Assembly (NCBI GenBank): GCA_016185125.1
Contig: JACPOC010000044.1
Location: 31,204 to 95,203 of the forward strand
Reading direction: 5' to 3'
DNA from: Bacteroidota bacterium
GTDB taxonomy: Bacteria; Bacteroidota; Bacteroidia; B-17B0; Aurantibacillaceae
DNA length: 64,000 bases
The notes beneath the pieces are model-generated. The model was not told where the DNA came from. It made no database searches and saw only the letters and a list, made by a program, of their open reading frames with translations. Numbering within the stretch: the stretch's first letter is position 1; each line of letters opens with the position of its first letter. The translations under genes were made by a program, and so were the position numbers. Shown piece by piece: positions 1 to 10,481 of the stretch.

Positions 1-1
1 T

Positions 2-1300
2 TTAAACATTATGAATCACAGCTGGGGTTTAAACAATCCAAGTTATGATTACGATATGGTAAGAGTGCTAAACTATGCTAACAATAATGGAGTTGCTATA
101 GTAGCGTCAAGAGGTAATCAGGGCACTACGGACTTAAACGCTCCTGCCACTACAAGGCCGCCAATTGTGATGTGCGTTGGTGCGACAGGCTATGACGGGC
201 ACTACCAAAATGGCACGAATGGCGACTCTTATTCCAGCAGTTACGGTGGACCTTTAGATTTTGTTGCTCCCGGCACTTCCCAAATTGTGAATACTACTGG
301 CGTGGGGGTTAATAACTATGGCAGTTTTACCGGAACTTCAGCGTCGGCGCCGCATGTGGCGGGTATTACGGCTTTATTAATGAGTTACAAAAATTACGCT
401 TCCCCTAATTGGAGTAACTTAACGCATGAAGACTGTGAAAATTTGATCAGGCGCACATGTACGGATTTGGCTCAAGCAACTCCTTATGGAGAAAGTATCG
501 GTTATGACAGCAAAACTGGTTCAGGCCGTGTGAATGCAGGCGCAGCACTAAACGCAATTGCATCTCCTAAATATAATATTCGGCATATCGATCCAAATCA
601 TTATGTTTCGTCGTCTAGTACCGTATTTAATTTTGTCCAGCAAAATGTAAGCAGTACATGGCAGGGATATGGCGCTTTTCCGTTAGGTGTCGGCCTTTAT
701 GATGTTGATATTATTGAAGCGGTTACTACCTTGAATTATACTTTGCCTTCCAATGAAATTTATGTGGGTTCCTGGCCTTTGTATAAAGCTTCGAAGGGTG
801 CGCCTTTGTACTCCGGAATTATAAGCCCGGATGATGAATCTTACGTTGAAATAGTAGGAACACCCAGTACGTCTCAAGCAGTTCTAAGGACATATCTTTA
901 TCATATAAAAAATTTAACAGGAGCGCCCATTAATTCAACTAACATGTATTATCCAAACGTAATGGCTAGTATAACCAGCGCATTCTCATTGTATACAGAA
1001 AACCCTACAATTAGTGTAAACTTGAACAAAATTACAAGTGACACTAAATATTTCAATGTGTATCCGAATCCAAGTAACGGACAGTTTATAGTTGGTTTTA
1101 GTTCTGAAAAAAATACAATAGGCAAATTAAAAGTGATTGATGTCGCGGGACGTACAATTTACGAAGAATCGAATTTAAATGTTTTATACGGTGTAAATAG
1201 AATTAATGTTGCCACGAGTGCATTGGTTTCCGGAATTTATTTTGTAAATTTAGAAATAGAGGGTAATAAAAGCCTTGTCAAAAAATTGATCATTCAGTAA
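2..1300 (+). CDS. Subtilisin-like serine protease (S8 family) with T9SS sorting tail, 5'-truncated
   Basis: The reading frame is open to the left window edge, so the N-terminus, including the catalytic Asp and His, lies outside. Counting from the first visible Met (base 11), the oxyanion Asn sits in SRGNQG (residue 36) and the catalytic Ser in GTSASAPHVAG (residue 110). After the peptidase fold comes a less conserved beta-rich region. The last about 80 residues form a type A T9SS sorting domain with VYPNPSNGQF, SGIYFVNLE and a basic KKLIIQ end. The family is exported by Sec, crosses the outer membrane through T9SS and is released or surface-anchored. The stop codon overlaps the next start by one base, suggesting one operon. 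Confidence 0.93.
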   Translation, partial: LNIMNHSWGLNNPSYDYDMVRVLNYANNNGVAIVASRGNQGTTDLNAPATTRPPIVMCVGATGYDGHYQNGTNGDSYSSSYGGPLDFVAPGTSQIVNTTGVGVNNYGSFTGTSASAPHVAGITALLMSYKNYASPNWSNLTHEDCENLIRRTCTDLAQATPYGESIGYDSKTGSGRVNAGAALNAIASPKYNIRHIDPNHYVSSSSTVFNFVQQNVSSTWQGYGAFPLGVGLYDVDIIEAVTTLNYTLPSNEIYVGSWPLYKASKGAPLYSGIISPDDESYVEIVGTPSTSQAVLRTYLYHIKNLTGAPINSTNMYYPNVMASITSAFSLYTENPTISVNLNKITSDTKYFNVYPNPSNGQFIVGFSSEKNTIGKLKVIDVAGRTIYEESNLNVLYGVNRINVATSALVSGIYFVNLEIEGNKSLVKKLIIQ

Positions 1301-2277
1301 TGAAAACATATTCCGCCATATTTACTATTTTATTTTTACTACTTATTTTCTCCTGCAAAAAACCGGAGAAAATAAGTACTTTAGTTTCTACTCCTTTTCA
1401 AGAGATTTGTGATAGCTTGCCACCCGAGCCTCAAACAGGTTGGAATTATACTACTCCGAAAAAAAACCTCAATTATTCAAAGCCTGTTTATGACCCACAC
1501 GATAAAAACATTCTCTATTTTATCTCAGGTGACACAACCGGTAAAATTTTTCTCTTGTGGCGCTTAAATCGGTTAAACAATACCAAAAGCCTATTGGACG
1601 ACCGTGTATTAAATCACCCGCAAATAAACAACAATGGTTGGCTTGTTTATTTTAAGTTCGATTGGAATATTTATAAGATCAAGACTAACGGCGACAGCTT
1701 AACACAATTAACATTTGATGGTGACGCGCAATACCCGGTTTGGACAGGTGACGGCCAGTTTATTTATTACATTTCATCAGCCGGAGGTACGGTATATAAA
1801 ATGAATAGCAAGGGATCCGGTAAAATTGTTATACCCTCGGCTGGTGGAAGCGTATTTGCTACGGATACGTTACTTTTTTATGGCACGATGGACCCTATTG
1901 CCGATATGATGGGCGTAAAAGAGCGGAATATGAAAACGGGTGTAGAAAAACAAGTTATTTTAACTGACGTCAGCAACACATCTCTTAAGTCTATTCAACA
2001 ATTTTTTTATAACGAAAAAACGTATAACTTTTATTGGTCTAACGGTTATGGATTGTATAAAAAGAATTTAATAACCAACGAACAGATAACTGTAATTAAT
2101 AACCCGTGCTTTAAAACCAAATACAATATATTTTATTCTCTTTCGCCAATTACCGGGAAAATTGCAGCCACGGTAGTAAGCAGTAAAGTAGCTAATGAAA
2201 TCGACTTTTATAGTGAGTATCATTTATATGAATATAACATGTATGGATATAGTCCGCAAGAAATCATAATTCCCTAA
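1300..2277 (+). CDS. Lipoprotein with TolB/PD40-like beta-propeller repeats
   Basis: The N-terminus is a lipoprotein signal (LLLIFSCKKPEK, lipobox Cys near residue 19). The body has repeated blades of the type YFISGD, DGDAQYPVWTGDGQFIYYIS and GTVYKMNSKGSG, as in TolB/WD40-like PD40 propellers. Such proteins are usually non-enzymatic binding or scaffold modules at the cell envelope. It overlaps the upstream protease stop by one base (TAATG) and lies 11 bases before the next gene, so the three are probably co-transcribed. The substrate is unknown. The domain call rests on repeat appearance only. Confidence 0.7.
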   Translation: MKTYSAIFTILFLLLIFSCKKPEKISTLVSTPFQEICDSLPPEPQTGWNYTTPKKNLNYSKPVYDPHDKNILYFISGDTTGKIFLLWRLNRLNNTKSLLDDRVLNHPQINNNGWLVYFKFDWNIYKIKTNGDSLTQLTFDGDAQYPVWTGDGQFIYYISSAGGTVYKMNSKGSGKIVIPSAGGSVFATDTLLFYGTMDPIADMMGVKERNMKTGVEKQVILTDVSNTSLKSIQQFFYNEKTYNFYWSNGYGLYKKNLITNEQITVINNPCFKTKYNIFYSLSPITGKIAATVVSSKVANEIDFYSEYHLYEYNMYGYSPQEIIIP

Positions 2278-2288
2278 ACTAATTTATA

Positions 2289-3830
2289 ATGTCTAAAATA
2301 TTCTTTATCATCCTTCTATTGTTATCTGCTGTTTTTAATGCTCAGGTACCCGGCGATCTTGATAATACTTTCGGAACAGGGGGTATTGTTAAACCGGTTA
2401 TTGGTACAGGAAAGAACAGGGCAAACTCAGTCGTAGTTCAAAACGACGGGAAACTACTGGTTGGCGGTTCAAATTATATCGGTCCTGCTGCTGATTTTCT
2501 TGTAAGCAGATACAATACGGATGGCAGTTTGGATAACACATTCGGAACAGGCGGATATTCGCAAATTGATATCAATAACAGCGGTGATCTGGCTTACTCG
2601 CTTGTGCTTCAAACAGACGGTAAAATACTTGTTGGCGGATCAACCGGAACCGGTGGATCCGTTGACGGTAATTTCGCTTTGTGCCGGTTAAATGCAAACG
2701 GCTCACTCGATAATAGCTTTGGCGTCGGCGGTAAAGTAATTACCAGTTTAGGGCCAAATAGTGATATAATTCTCAGCCTCACCATACAACCTGATAATAA
2801 AATAGTGGCAGTAGGGTTTACCTATGGCGCGCAAAACACTGATTTTGCAATGGCGAGATATAATGCTGATGGAACGCTGGATGCGGGTTTTGGCATGGCA
2901 GGCCTTGTAACAACTACTGTATCTGTGGCAGACGATATTGCATCATCGGTTATACTACAGCCTGATGGTAAACTTGTAGTGGGTGGTTATTATAGAAATG
3001 GTACCTATGATGATTGTGTTTTAATCCGCTATAATATTAATGGAACAATAGATAACACTTACGGAGTGAATGGAAAAACATTAATATCTTTCAGTAACTT
3101 TAATGATTATCTGCAAGACATGGTTTTACAAACCGATGGTAAAATAGTGGTGGCCGGCAGCCACACCAGCAGCGGATCGTTCAGTAATTTTGCCCTTGCA
3201 AGAGTTAACACAAATGGCACACTTGATACTTCCTTTGGCGTTAACGGTAAGATAACCTATGGTATCACCCAAACAATTAGTGGAGCGAGCAGCGTTTTAA
3301 TTCAGCCCGACGGTAAAATTATTGCCTCAGGAGCCAGCAGTGTAAACGCTACTTTTGATTTTTGTATCCGGAGATATAACAGCGATGGTAGTGCCGATAA
3401 CACCTTTGGCGTGCAGGGAAAAGTAATGACGCCTGTTGGCAATAGCACAGATGAAATTATGGCAGCTGCCTTGCAAAGCGACGGTAAATTGGTAGTTGCT
3501 GGATATGCTACTGATTCTTTGACAGGAGTTAACACAGCACTTGCACGTTATTACACAGGTATTGTTATGAGTATAGAAGAAAATGCAAAAGAACTCCTTT
3601 ATATCTATCCCAATCCCCTTAGCAATAAAATTACTTTGCAATTACCCAATGATTTTAATTACTCAAATTCCTCTGTTGAAGTGTTTGATAATTTAGGAAA
3701 GCAAGTTTTTATTTCAAGAGAGATAGAACAAAATAAAGTAATCAGTCTGGAATTTTTACCAACCGGTCTTTACCATTTCAAAATAAAAAATGATGATTCG
3801 TTTAAGGTGTTTAAAATATTAAAACAATAA
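2289..3830 (+). CDS. Delta-60 repeat secreted protein with T9SS sorting tail
   Basis: A signal peptide (MSKIFFIILLLLSAVFNAQ) is followed by seven repeats of about 58 residues. Each carries LDNTFGxGG and a DGKxxVGG motif, the delta-60 repeat that builds a propeller-like domain. The C-terminus is a T9SS type A tail (IYPNPLSNKITLQLP ... LPTGLYHFKIKNDD ... FKILKQ). It is probably a surface or secreted adhesive or binding protein; no catalytic residues are evident. It follows the propeller lipoprotein by 11 bases. The stop is followed in the same frame by a second sorting tail, described separately. Confidence 0.88.
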   Translation: MSKIFFIILLLLSAVFNAQVPGDLDNTFGTGGIVKPVIGTGKNRANSVVVQNDGKLLVGGSNYIGPAADFLVSRYNTDGSLDNTFGTGGYSQIDINNSGDLAYSLVLQTDGKILVGGSTGTGGSVDGNFALCRLNANGSLDNSFGVGGKVITSLGPNSDIILSLTIQPDNKIVAVGFTYGAQNTDFAMARYNADGTLDAGFGMAGLVTTTVSVADDIASSVILQPDGKLVVGGYYRNGTYDDCVLIRYNINGTIDNTYGVNGKTLISFSNFNDYLQDMVLQTDGKIVVAGSHTSSGSFSNFALARVNTNGTLDTSFGVNGKITYGITQTISGASSVLIQPDGKIIASGASSVNATFDFCIRRYNSDGSADNTFGVQGKVMTPVGNSTDEIMAAALQSDGKLVVAGYATDSLTGVNTALARYYTGIVMSIEENAKELLYIYPNPLSNKITLQLPNDFNYSNSSVEVFDNLGKQVFISREIEQNKVISLEFLPTGLYHFKIKNDDSFKVFKILKQ

Positions 3831-3944
3831 AAAATCGATTATACTCTTCAATCAACCATCGTAAATATTGATGTGAAAGGCCTTTACTTTGTAACTTTAC
3901 AAAATGACACCGACAAATTAACTAAAAAGGTTATAGTTGAGTAA
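3831..3944 (+). pseudogene. Orphan T9SS sorting-tail fragment, in frame after the delta-60 gene stop
   Basis: Directly after the TAA at 3828-3830 the same frame stays open for 37 codons and ends at 3944. It encodes DVKGLYFVTLQNDTDKLTKK followed by VIVE, which is the last beta-strands of a type A sorting tail (compare GLYHFKIKN...KILKQ of the upstream protein). There is no start codon or cargo domain. It is either the remnant of a deleted cargo gene or a second tail separated from the delta-60 protein by a stop codon. Confidence 0.7.
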
Positions 3945-4110
3945 TTCTAAAAAGAGGGCACTAAAATAGAAGTGTTTTTAAAGATATTACGATTACCTCG
4001 AATTATCCCCCCAAGCATGGTTCTGAAAAATTTGCACATCACAAAAGAATCTCATAAATTAGATGCAATATTTTTTTTAAATTTACGTTATAAACTAAAA
4101 ACTAAATTTT

Positions 4111-4749
4111 ATGAACGACAGACAAACCTCCAAACTGAATATGTACGATGCTGTTATGCAATTTTTAAACACTTACCCTGAAGTGTGGAGTGATAACCCA
4201 ACCATCAGTGCAATTGTTTTATCTTTCACCAATCATTTAGATGCCTTAAACGCAAGCGACCTTCTGCAAAAAACTTCCACGGTTGGTATTACTCAAAATA
4301 AAACTGCGGCAAAAGATACCATGGCAAACGCGGCCATACTTGCTGCAAAAGCGGGCTTTGCCCACGCAAATGTTATAAAGGATATTGAACTGGCAGCGCA
4401 GTTTAAAGTATCGTTGAGCGAAATAAAAGCGGCAAAGGATACGGATGCCGATGATATATGCCAAAACATATACAACGCTTTACAACCCCACGTTAGTCAT
4501 TTGCAAAATTATGGCGTTAATGCCGCTACACAGGTTGCTTTACAGGAAGCAATAGATGCTTTCAGCGCTTTGATTGGTAAACCAAAAAGTGTGGCAAGTG
4601 TATCTATCAACGCTACCTTAACCATTGAACAACATTTTGAAGCGGCGGATAATATCTTACTTAACCAGCTTGATCCTATTTTACTTCAGTTTGAAGTAAG
4701 TAATGCCGCTTTTTATAATCAATACAATGCGGTAAGAGTAGTTGGTTAA
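4111..4749 (+). CDS. Hypothetical protein, all-helical, Ala-rich
   Basis: The family was not recognised. The 212-residue product has no signal peptide or membrane segment and is rich in Ala, Asn and Gln. Predicted helices are arranged as probable repeated bundles (for example AAKDTMANAAILAAKAGFAH and EAIDAFSALIGKPKSVASVS). The ATG at 4111 was preferred over an overlapping ORF from 3972 in another frame because composition and length favour it. It stands alone: the 280 bases upstream hold only the orphan sorting tail and AT-rich DNA, and the downstream gene is convergent. The compact cytosolic helical shape is inferred from composition alone. Confidence 0.7.
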   Translation: MNDRQTSKLNMYDAVMQFLNTYPEVWSDNPTISAIVLSFTNHLDALNASDLLQKTSTVGITQNKTAAKDTMANAAILAAKAGFAHANVIKDIELAAQFKVSLSEIKAAKDTDADDICQNIYNALQPHVSHLQNYGVNAATQVALQEAIDAFSALIGKPKSVASVSINATLTIEQHFEAADNILLNQLDPILLQFEVSNAAFYNQYNAVRVVG

Positions 4750-4794
4750 AAATAAATGGTTAAGTATAGTGTGGGCATAATGAAAAAGTGGTTC

Positions 4795-6225
4795 TTACTT
4801 GCACCCGTTCTTCTTTAATTCATCACTTGCCCAAAAATATCCCATTTTAGAAGCAATACGTAAATCATTACAAGCCCCGGCCTCTTTCATCTGAGCTTTT
4901 GTTAGTCCCCGGAAATAATAGGCTCTTGCGCTTTTATCATCCAATTTTATAACAGCGTTAAAATCATTAATAGCCGCGTCATCTTTAGCAAGCGTAAAAT
5001 TAACTACTCCCCGCTCTAAAATGGCGAGTGTATAATCTTTTTGTAAAGCAAGGCAGTTGTTATAATCTTCCAAAGCCCCATCATAATTTTTTAATTCGTA
5101 ACGGGCAATGCCTCTTGTGTAAAACGTAACAGGGTCTTTTACCAAGGCTAAAGCTTTATCACAATCTTCCGCGCAGCCTTTATAATCTTGAGCGGCATAC
5201 CTTAATTGCGAGCGATAAAAATAAGGTTGTTCGTAATCTTTATTTAACAAAATTGATTTATTAAAATCAGAAAGTGCAAGTTCATCTTTTTTTAAAGCGT
5301 AATAATTAGCGCCTCTGTAAAAATAAGTTTTATAATCTTCCACGTTTAAATCAACGGCTGCGTTAAAGTCGGGTTCAGCCTCTTTATACTTTTTAAGATA
5401 ATATAAATTCAATCCTTTCATGTAATAGGCTTTTGAATAAGCGGGATCAACTTCTAAACATTTATTTACATCTGCCAGCGAGGTTTTATAAACAGCCAAA
5501 TCAAAATATGCAATACTTCTATTGTAATAGGCCGCTGCGTATTTTTTATTACGCGCTATTACGGTATCGTATTCCGTTATTCCCTCTTTATAACGTTTTA
5601 ATTCTATTAAACTCACACCTTTCCAAAAATGAGTATCATAATAATCTTTATAAATTAAAGCGGCATTACAATCGGCCAAACTACCCGAATAATCTTTTAA
5701 ATAATACTTAGTTATATTTCTGAAATAATAAATGGGTTCGTAATCGGTTTTTAAATCATGGGCTTCATCCAAAGCGCGTAAAGCTTCAGGATATTTTTTT
5801 AAGGCGTTATAAGCAGCTCCTTTATAACACAAAGCCTCTGCATAATCAGGTTTAAAAATAAGCGCACTGTCAAAATCATTAATCGCTACTTCGTATTCTT
5901 TCAGATAAAAATTACAAAGACCCTTCATGTAATACACATCGGGTTTTTTTCTATTAAAACTAATGCTGCTTTTAAAATCGCGCAAGGCCGAGTGGTAATC
6001 CGTTTTGGCATAACTGCAAAGTCCGCGGTTATACAATGCAGAGGCATCATTAGGTTTTTTGCGTAGAAAAGTGGAATAGCCTTCGTAAGCTTCGGTGTAC
6101 AATTTTTTTTCGTACTTACTAAAAGCCGACTGAAACAAGGGGTCGTTTATGTCATCATCATTGTTGGTTTGAGCATAAACAAATACTCTTAGAAGCAATA
6201 AAAGAATGGTAAGATTTTTTTTCAT
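4795..6225 (-). CDS. Secreted TPR-repeat protein
   Basis: A signal peptide (MKKNLTILLLLLRVFVYAQ) precedes about a dozen tetratricopeptide repeats covering residues 30-470. They show the usual pattern of A-Y-Y-x-R-G at the first helix and D-Y/F-N-x-A at the second (ALYNRGLCSYAKTDYHSALR, AYYFRGLTKAQM). TPR arrays form curved scaffolds for protein binding, so a periplasmic or outer-membrane scaffold role is inferred. No catalytic domain is attached. It lies downstream of, and in the same direction as, another secreted TPR protein, separated by a hairpin terminator. Confidence 0.85.
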   Translation of the reverse strand: MKKNLTILLLLLRVFVYAQTNNDDDINDPLFQSAFSKYEKKLYTEAYEGYSTFLRKKPNDASALYNRGLCSYAKTDYHSALRDFKSSISFNRKKPDVYYMKGLCNFYLKEYEVAINDFDSALIFKPDYAEALCYKGAAYNALKKYPEALRALDEAHDLKTDYEPIYYFRNITKYYLKDYSGSLADCNAALIYKDYYDTHFWKGVSLIELKRYKEGITEYDTVIARNKKYAAAYYNRSIAYFDLAVYKTSLADVNKCLEVDPAYSKAYYMKGLNLYYLKKYKEAEPDFNAAVDLNVEDYKTYFYRGANYYALKKDELALSDFNKSILLNKDYEQPYFYRSQLRYAAQDYKGCAEDCDKALALVKDPVTFYTRGIARYELKNYDGALEDYNNCLALQKDYTLAILERGVVNFTLAKDDAAINDFNAVIKLDDKSARAYYFRGLTKAQMKEAGACNDLRIASKMGYFWASDELKKNGCK

Positions 6226-6231
6226 TTATAC

Positions 6232-6266
6232 AAAAACTAAAAACCCCTCAGAAAAATCCGAGGGGC
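6232..6266 (-). terminator. Rho-independent terminator after the 453-aa TPR gene
   Basis: On the minus strand a 9-bp stem (CCCCTCGGA / TCTGAGGGG, one G-U pair) with a four-base loop is followed by a T-rich run. It lies 14 bases past the stop of the gene ending at 6280. Confidence 0.85.
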
Positions 6267-6279
6267 TTTGGTTTTAATT

Positions 6280-7641
6280 TTATTTGCCCGATTTAATTCT
6301 ATCGTTCATTTCCTTGGCTTTTGCATCTTCTTTGGTAAACATATATAGCTTACGAAGAGCAACCATGGTAGGCTTATCATCTGCTTTAATAGTTAAAGCC
6401 TGTTCTAATAAAGGTATAGCTTTTTTAAAATATTGCTGCGAAATAGCATCGTTTTCTTTTTGAATCTTAGCTGCTTCGGTAATTGTTGCAGGCTGACGAT
6501 TCTGATAATAACCGCCATAATTATTATAAAGCGCGCCCAAATTAAAAATGAGGTTGTATTGATAATCTTTGTTGGAAGAATTTAATTCAATCCCTTTTAA
6601 ATACGCAGCTTCGGCATTCTTTATCAACTCTTCGTAATTGGCGGGCTTGGGAAGTTCTTTAAACGTAACCTTATCTTTTGGGTTAGCCATTCCATCATAA
6701 ATTTGCCCTGTAATTAAATGAAAGATTGGATTTTTAGGATCTTTTTCAATGGATGCTTTTAAGTTATTTAAAGCTTCCTGCTGTTTGCCTTTAGCTAAAA
6801 AATAATCTGTTTCCTTATTCATTAAATTCAAATCGCCCGGAAAAGCCACTCTACCTTTTTTCAAAATTTCCATTGCCGCGTTGGTATCAGCAGGGGTTTT
6901 GCTCAAGTGCGCATTGTACATGGATTCGTAATTGTAAGGAGTAGAAATTTTTCCATCAATCATTTTTTTATTATACTCAAGTATTTTACCGGTGTTTTTC
7001 GCTTTCGCCGCCGAAATACAAGCGTTGTAAAAGTTAGCCGTATCTTTTGCTTTATATAACATGGTATTTAAAAAACCTGTTTTATAAAAATAATCCGCGG
7101 CTTCATCGTATTTTTTTGCTTTATACTTTCCTTGAGCAATGTTGGCCGATTCCATTTTCATTTGCTGTGCAACCAAAGCAAACTTAACATCATCTTCGCC
7201 AAGCATGGAAGTTCCTTTTGTTAAGCCTTCCATGATGGTTTCCATAAATTTTGGATCAAGGTCTTTTATTTTTTCAATTTCCTGCCCTGCGTTTTCAAAA
7301 TCACTAAGCGGAGTATTTCCATAAGCCAGCATGGCACGTTCATTTTTATCAGGAACGGTGGCTTCCAGTTTTTTTAATTCCTGAGTAAGGTTGTACTGAT
7401 AATAGGCGTAACTAATTCTTGCTTTGTAAGCGTGAGTTTTGCCTTGATTTTTTGTATCCTCATGAACCATTGCCAAATCAATTGCATCTTTTGCTTTGTT
7501 AAGGTACACCAAATCCGGTTTACCGTCTTTTACGGTTGCTTCATAATCATTCAATGCCCTCCAGGCTGTTTGCACTTTTGTTTTTTGTGAAAATCCAAAA
7601 AGGGGTAATAAGGCTAAGCTTAATATGGTTATTTTTTTCAT
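6280..7641 (-). CDS. Secreted TPR-repeat protein
   Basis: A signal peptide (MKKITILSLALLPLFGFSQ) is followed by a 430-residue helical protein. Its degenerate TPR units are recognisable as APGDL-type turns and repeated A-x-x-Y-x-K-A segments (YFYKTGFLNTMLYKAKDTA, ITGQIYDGMANPKDK). Similar secreted TPR proteins next to gyrA occur in Bacteroidota and have no assigned activity. It is transcribed divergently from nothing nearby: gyrA lies 71 bases upstream on the same strand, so it may be read from gyrA or from its own promoter. A 12-bp palindrome, TTAAACGTTTAA, sits at 7650-7661 just upstream. Confidence 0.82.
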   Translation of the reverse strand: MKKITILSLALLPLFGFSQKTKVQTAWRALNDYEATVKDGKPDLVYLNKAKDAIDLAMVHEDTKNQGKTHAYKARISYAYYQYNLTQELKKLEATVPDKNERAMLAYGNTPLSDFENAGQEIEKIKDLDPKFMETIMEGLTKGTSMLGEDDVKFALVAQQMKMESANIAQGKYKAKKYDEAADYFYKTGFLNTMLYKAKDTANFYNACISAAKAKNTGKILEYNKKMIDGKISTPYNYESMYNAHLSKTPADTNAAMEILKKGRVAFPGDLNLMNKETDYFLAKGKQQEALNNLKASIEKDPKNPIFHLITGQIYDGMANPKDKVTFKELPKPANYEELIKNAEAAYLKGIELNSSNKDYQYNLIFNLGALYNNYGGYYQNRQPATITEAAKIQKENDAISQQYFKKAIPLLEQALTIKADDKPTMVALRKLYMFTKEDAKAKEMNDRIKSGK

Positions 7642-7712
7642 TTTACTATTTAAACGTTTAATAATTCAATTTACATACCAAATTTATATTTTTAACATTC
7701 CTTACCTAAAAA

Positions 7713-10271
7713 TTAATCTTTCGGGGCTTCATCATTGGTTTTTTCTGAATCAGCCGGTGGCGTAGTATCTGTTGGTTCAGGAGCTATTACCACTCCATCC
7801 ACCGTTGTTATTACGCCATTCTCATCTTCATGATCCACTTTTGTTACCGCTGCAATTTCATCAGAATCGGAAATGTTAATTAATTTAACACCTTGCGTTG
7901 CTCTGCCCATAACACGAAGCGCACTAACATTTAATCGGATGGTTATTCCGTTTTTAGTGATGATCATTAAATCGTTGGCATCCGTAACTGTTTTAATTCC
8001 AACTAAATAGCCTGTTTTATCGGTAATATTTATGGTTTTTACTCCTTTACCGCCACGGTTAGTTATTCTGTACTCTTCAATATCGCTGCGTTTTCCGTAG
8101 CCTTTTTCTGAAACTACTAAAATATTGGCGTTCATATCATTGATACAGATCATGCCAATGACTTCGTTTTTCTCACCTTCTTCATCGTTCAAATCAATTC
8201 CAATTACCCCGCTGGCATTACGTCCCATTGGCCTTACTTTTTCTTCAGGGAAACGACAAACTTTACCCAACTTGGTTGCAAGCATAATTTCGTTTTTACC
8301 ATTAGTTAAAGCTGCCTCTAAAAGAACATCGCCTTCGCGGATAGTGATGGCATTGATACCGTTAGTGCGTGGACGGGAATATGCTTCCAAAGATGTTTTT
8401 TTAATGATACCATCTTTAGTACATAAAATAATAAAGTTGTTATTAATGTATTCTTCTTTATCAAGGCTTGTAACATTAATAAATGCTTTTACTTTATCAT
8501 CAGGAGAAATGCTTATTAAATTTTGAATAGCACGGCCTTTGCTTGTTTTGTTTCCTTCAGGAACTTCGTAAGCGCGTAACCAAAAACATTGTCCTTTTTC
8601 GGTGAACAATAATAAATAATTATGAGTAGAAGCAATGAACATGTGCTCAATAAAATCTTCCTCGCGGGTATTCGATCCCTTGCTTCCCTTGCCTCCTCTG
8701 CCTTGCGAACGATATTCGGCAAGGTTGGTACGCTTCATGTAACCCATGTGAGAAATGGTAATTACCACATCTTCATCAGCAATCATGTCTTCTATTTTCA
8801 GATCATCACCAACGTAAACAATTTCGCTTCTGCGGGCATCTCCATATTTTTCTTTTACTTCAAGTAACTCTTCTTTAATAATATTATAACGCAATGGTTC
8901 GTTGTTTAATATATCATTTAAGTTAGCAATGGTTTTCATCAACTCATCGTATTCCGCTTTTAATTTATCGCGCTCAAGTCCGGTTAAAGTTCTTAAACGC
9001 ATATCTAAAATAGCACGCGCCTGAATTTCCGATAAAGTAAATTTGGTTATTAATTCATCGCGCGCAACATCCGGACTTTCGCTTTCGCGGATAATTTTTA
9101 TTACTTCATCTAAATGATCGATAGCAATTAATAAACCCTGTAAAATATGTGCGCGTTTTTCGGCCTGCGCCAATTCGTATTTTGTGCGGCGAACGACAAC
9201 TTCATGACGATGTTCCACAAAATAATGGATCATGTCTTTTAAGTTCAGCATCTGCGGGCGGCCATTAACCAAAACCACATTATTAATAGAGAAAGAAGTT
9301 TGCAGCGACGTGTATTTGTAAAGATTATTTAGTACCACGTTGCTAATAGCATCTCTTCTTAACTCATAAACCACACGAATACCCTCGCGGTTACTTTCGT
9401 CGCGAATTTCAGTGATTCCTTCAATTTTCTTTTCATTACAAAGCTCCCATTGGCGCTTTATCATTTCAGCTTTGTTTATCTGATAAGGAACTTCTGTAAC
9501 AACAATTCTTTCTCTGTCGTTAACTTGCTCTATCACCGCTCTTGCACGCATTACCACACGGCCTCGACCAGTTTCCATGGCTTCTTTAACGCCTTCATAT
9601 CCGTAAATAATTCCGCCTGTTGGAAAATCGGGGGCTTTAACAAATTTCATTAAGGCCGGAATATCAATTTCGCGGTTATCAATGTATGCTAAAATAGCAT
9701 CAACAACCTCCGTTAAATTATGCGGTGCCATGTTGGTGGCCATTCCCACTGCAATTCCCGATGCGCCATTAATAAGCAAATTAGGAATTTTGGTTGGCAT
9801 AACGGTTGGCTCTGTTAAACTATCGTCAAAATTCGGACGAAAATCTACAGTATCTTTTTCAATATCGGCAACCATTTCTTCAGTAATCTTTCTGAAACGA
9901 ACCTCGGTATAACGCATAGCCGCGGGAGGATCACCATCCATGCTTCCAAAGTTTCCCTGTCCGTCAACCAGCATATACCGCAAGCTCCATTCTTGAGCCA
10001 TACGCACCATAGTATCATATACAGAAGCATCTCCATGAGGATGATACTTTCCTAAAACCTCTCCCACAATACGGGCAGATTTTTTATAAGGACGATTGTG
10101 TAACACCCCAAGATCAAGCATACCGTACAATACACGGCGATGCACAGGTTTTAAACCATCCCTTACATCAGGTAGGGCACGCGATACAATAACCGACATC
10201 GAATAATCGATGTAAGCTGTTTTCATTTCATCTTCAATATTAATTGGAATAATTCTTTCTCCGTCGGCCAT
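7713..10271 (-). CDS. gyrA: DNA gyrase subunit A
   Basis: This type II topoisomerase subunit cuts and rejoins DNA and, with GyrB, introduces negative supercoils. The N-terminal winged-helix region has [18 protein letters not shown] and the active-site Tyr in AMRYTE (Tyr121). The GyrA box QGRGGKG at 523-529 marks the C-terminal DNA-wrapping propeller and separates it from ParC. The product is 852 residues, normal for the family, with a Thr/Glu/Asp-rich tail. In the quinolone-resistance region the sequence is [11 protein letters not shown], so Ala82 occupies the position of E. coli Ser83. gyrB is not in the window. Confidence 0.98.
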   Translation of the reverse strand: MADGERIIPINIEDEMKTAYIDYSMSVIVSRALPDVRDGLKPVHRRVLYGMLDLGVLHNRPYKKSARIVGEVLGKYHPHGDASVYDTMVRMAQEWSLRYMLVDGQGNFGSMDGDPPAAMRYTEVRFRKITEEMVADIEKDTVDFRPNFDDSLTEPTVMPTKIPNLLINGASGIAVGMATNMAPHNLTEVVDAILAYIDNREIDIPALMKFVKAPDFPTGGIIYGYEGVKEAMETGRGRVVMRARAVIEQVNDRERIVVTEVPYQINKAEMIKRQWELCNEKKIEGITEIRDESNREGIRVVYELRRDAISNVVLNNLYKYTSLQTSFSINNVVLVNGRPQMLNLKDMIHYFVEHRHEVVVRRTKYELAQAEKRAHILQGLLIAIDHLDEVIKIIRESESPDVARDELITKFTLSEIQARAILDMRLRTLTGLERDKLKAEYDELMKTIANLNDILNNEPLRYNIIKEELLEVKEKYGDARRSEIVYVGDDLKIEDMIADEDVVITISHMGYMKRTNLAEYRSQGRGGKGSKGSNTREEDFIEHMFIASTHNYLLLFTEKGQCFWLRAYEVPEGNKTSKGRAIQNLISISPDDKVKAFINVTSLDKEEYINNNFIILCTKDGIIKKTSLEAYSRPRTNGINAITIREGDVLLEAALTNGKNEIMLATKLGKVCRFPEEKVRPMGRNASGVIGIDLNDEEGEKNEVIGMICINDMNANILVVSEKGYGKRSDIEEYRITNRGGKGVKTINITDKTGYLVGIKTVTDANDLMIITKNGITIRLNVSALRVMGRATQGVKLINISDSDEIAAVTKVDHEDENGVITTVDGVVIAPEPTDTTPPADSEKTNDEAPKD

Positions 10272-10481
10272 ATAATTTATTTAATATATTTTGAAAAATT
10301 TACTTTTTTAACTGAATTTTAACATCTTAATATTTAACATTCGTATGCTAAAACCATCTATCTCATTTTCAATTAAGAACCCATGAAAGTACCGAAAAAT
10401 CTACAAAGGGCGCTAAAACTTATCAACAAAAAATTTGTTAAAAAAAGTGATTAGAATTTTTAACTACTCACTTATTAATTC

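Noticed and set aside
3972..4181. 69-codon ORF upstream of the helical protein
   Set aside because: It overlaps the better supported gene at 4111 in another frame and has no recognisable features.
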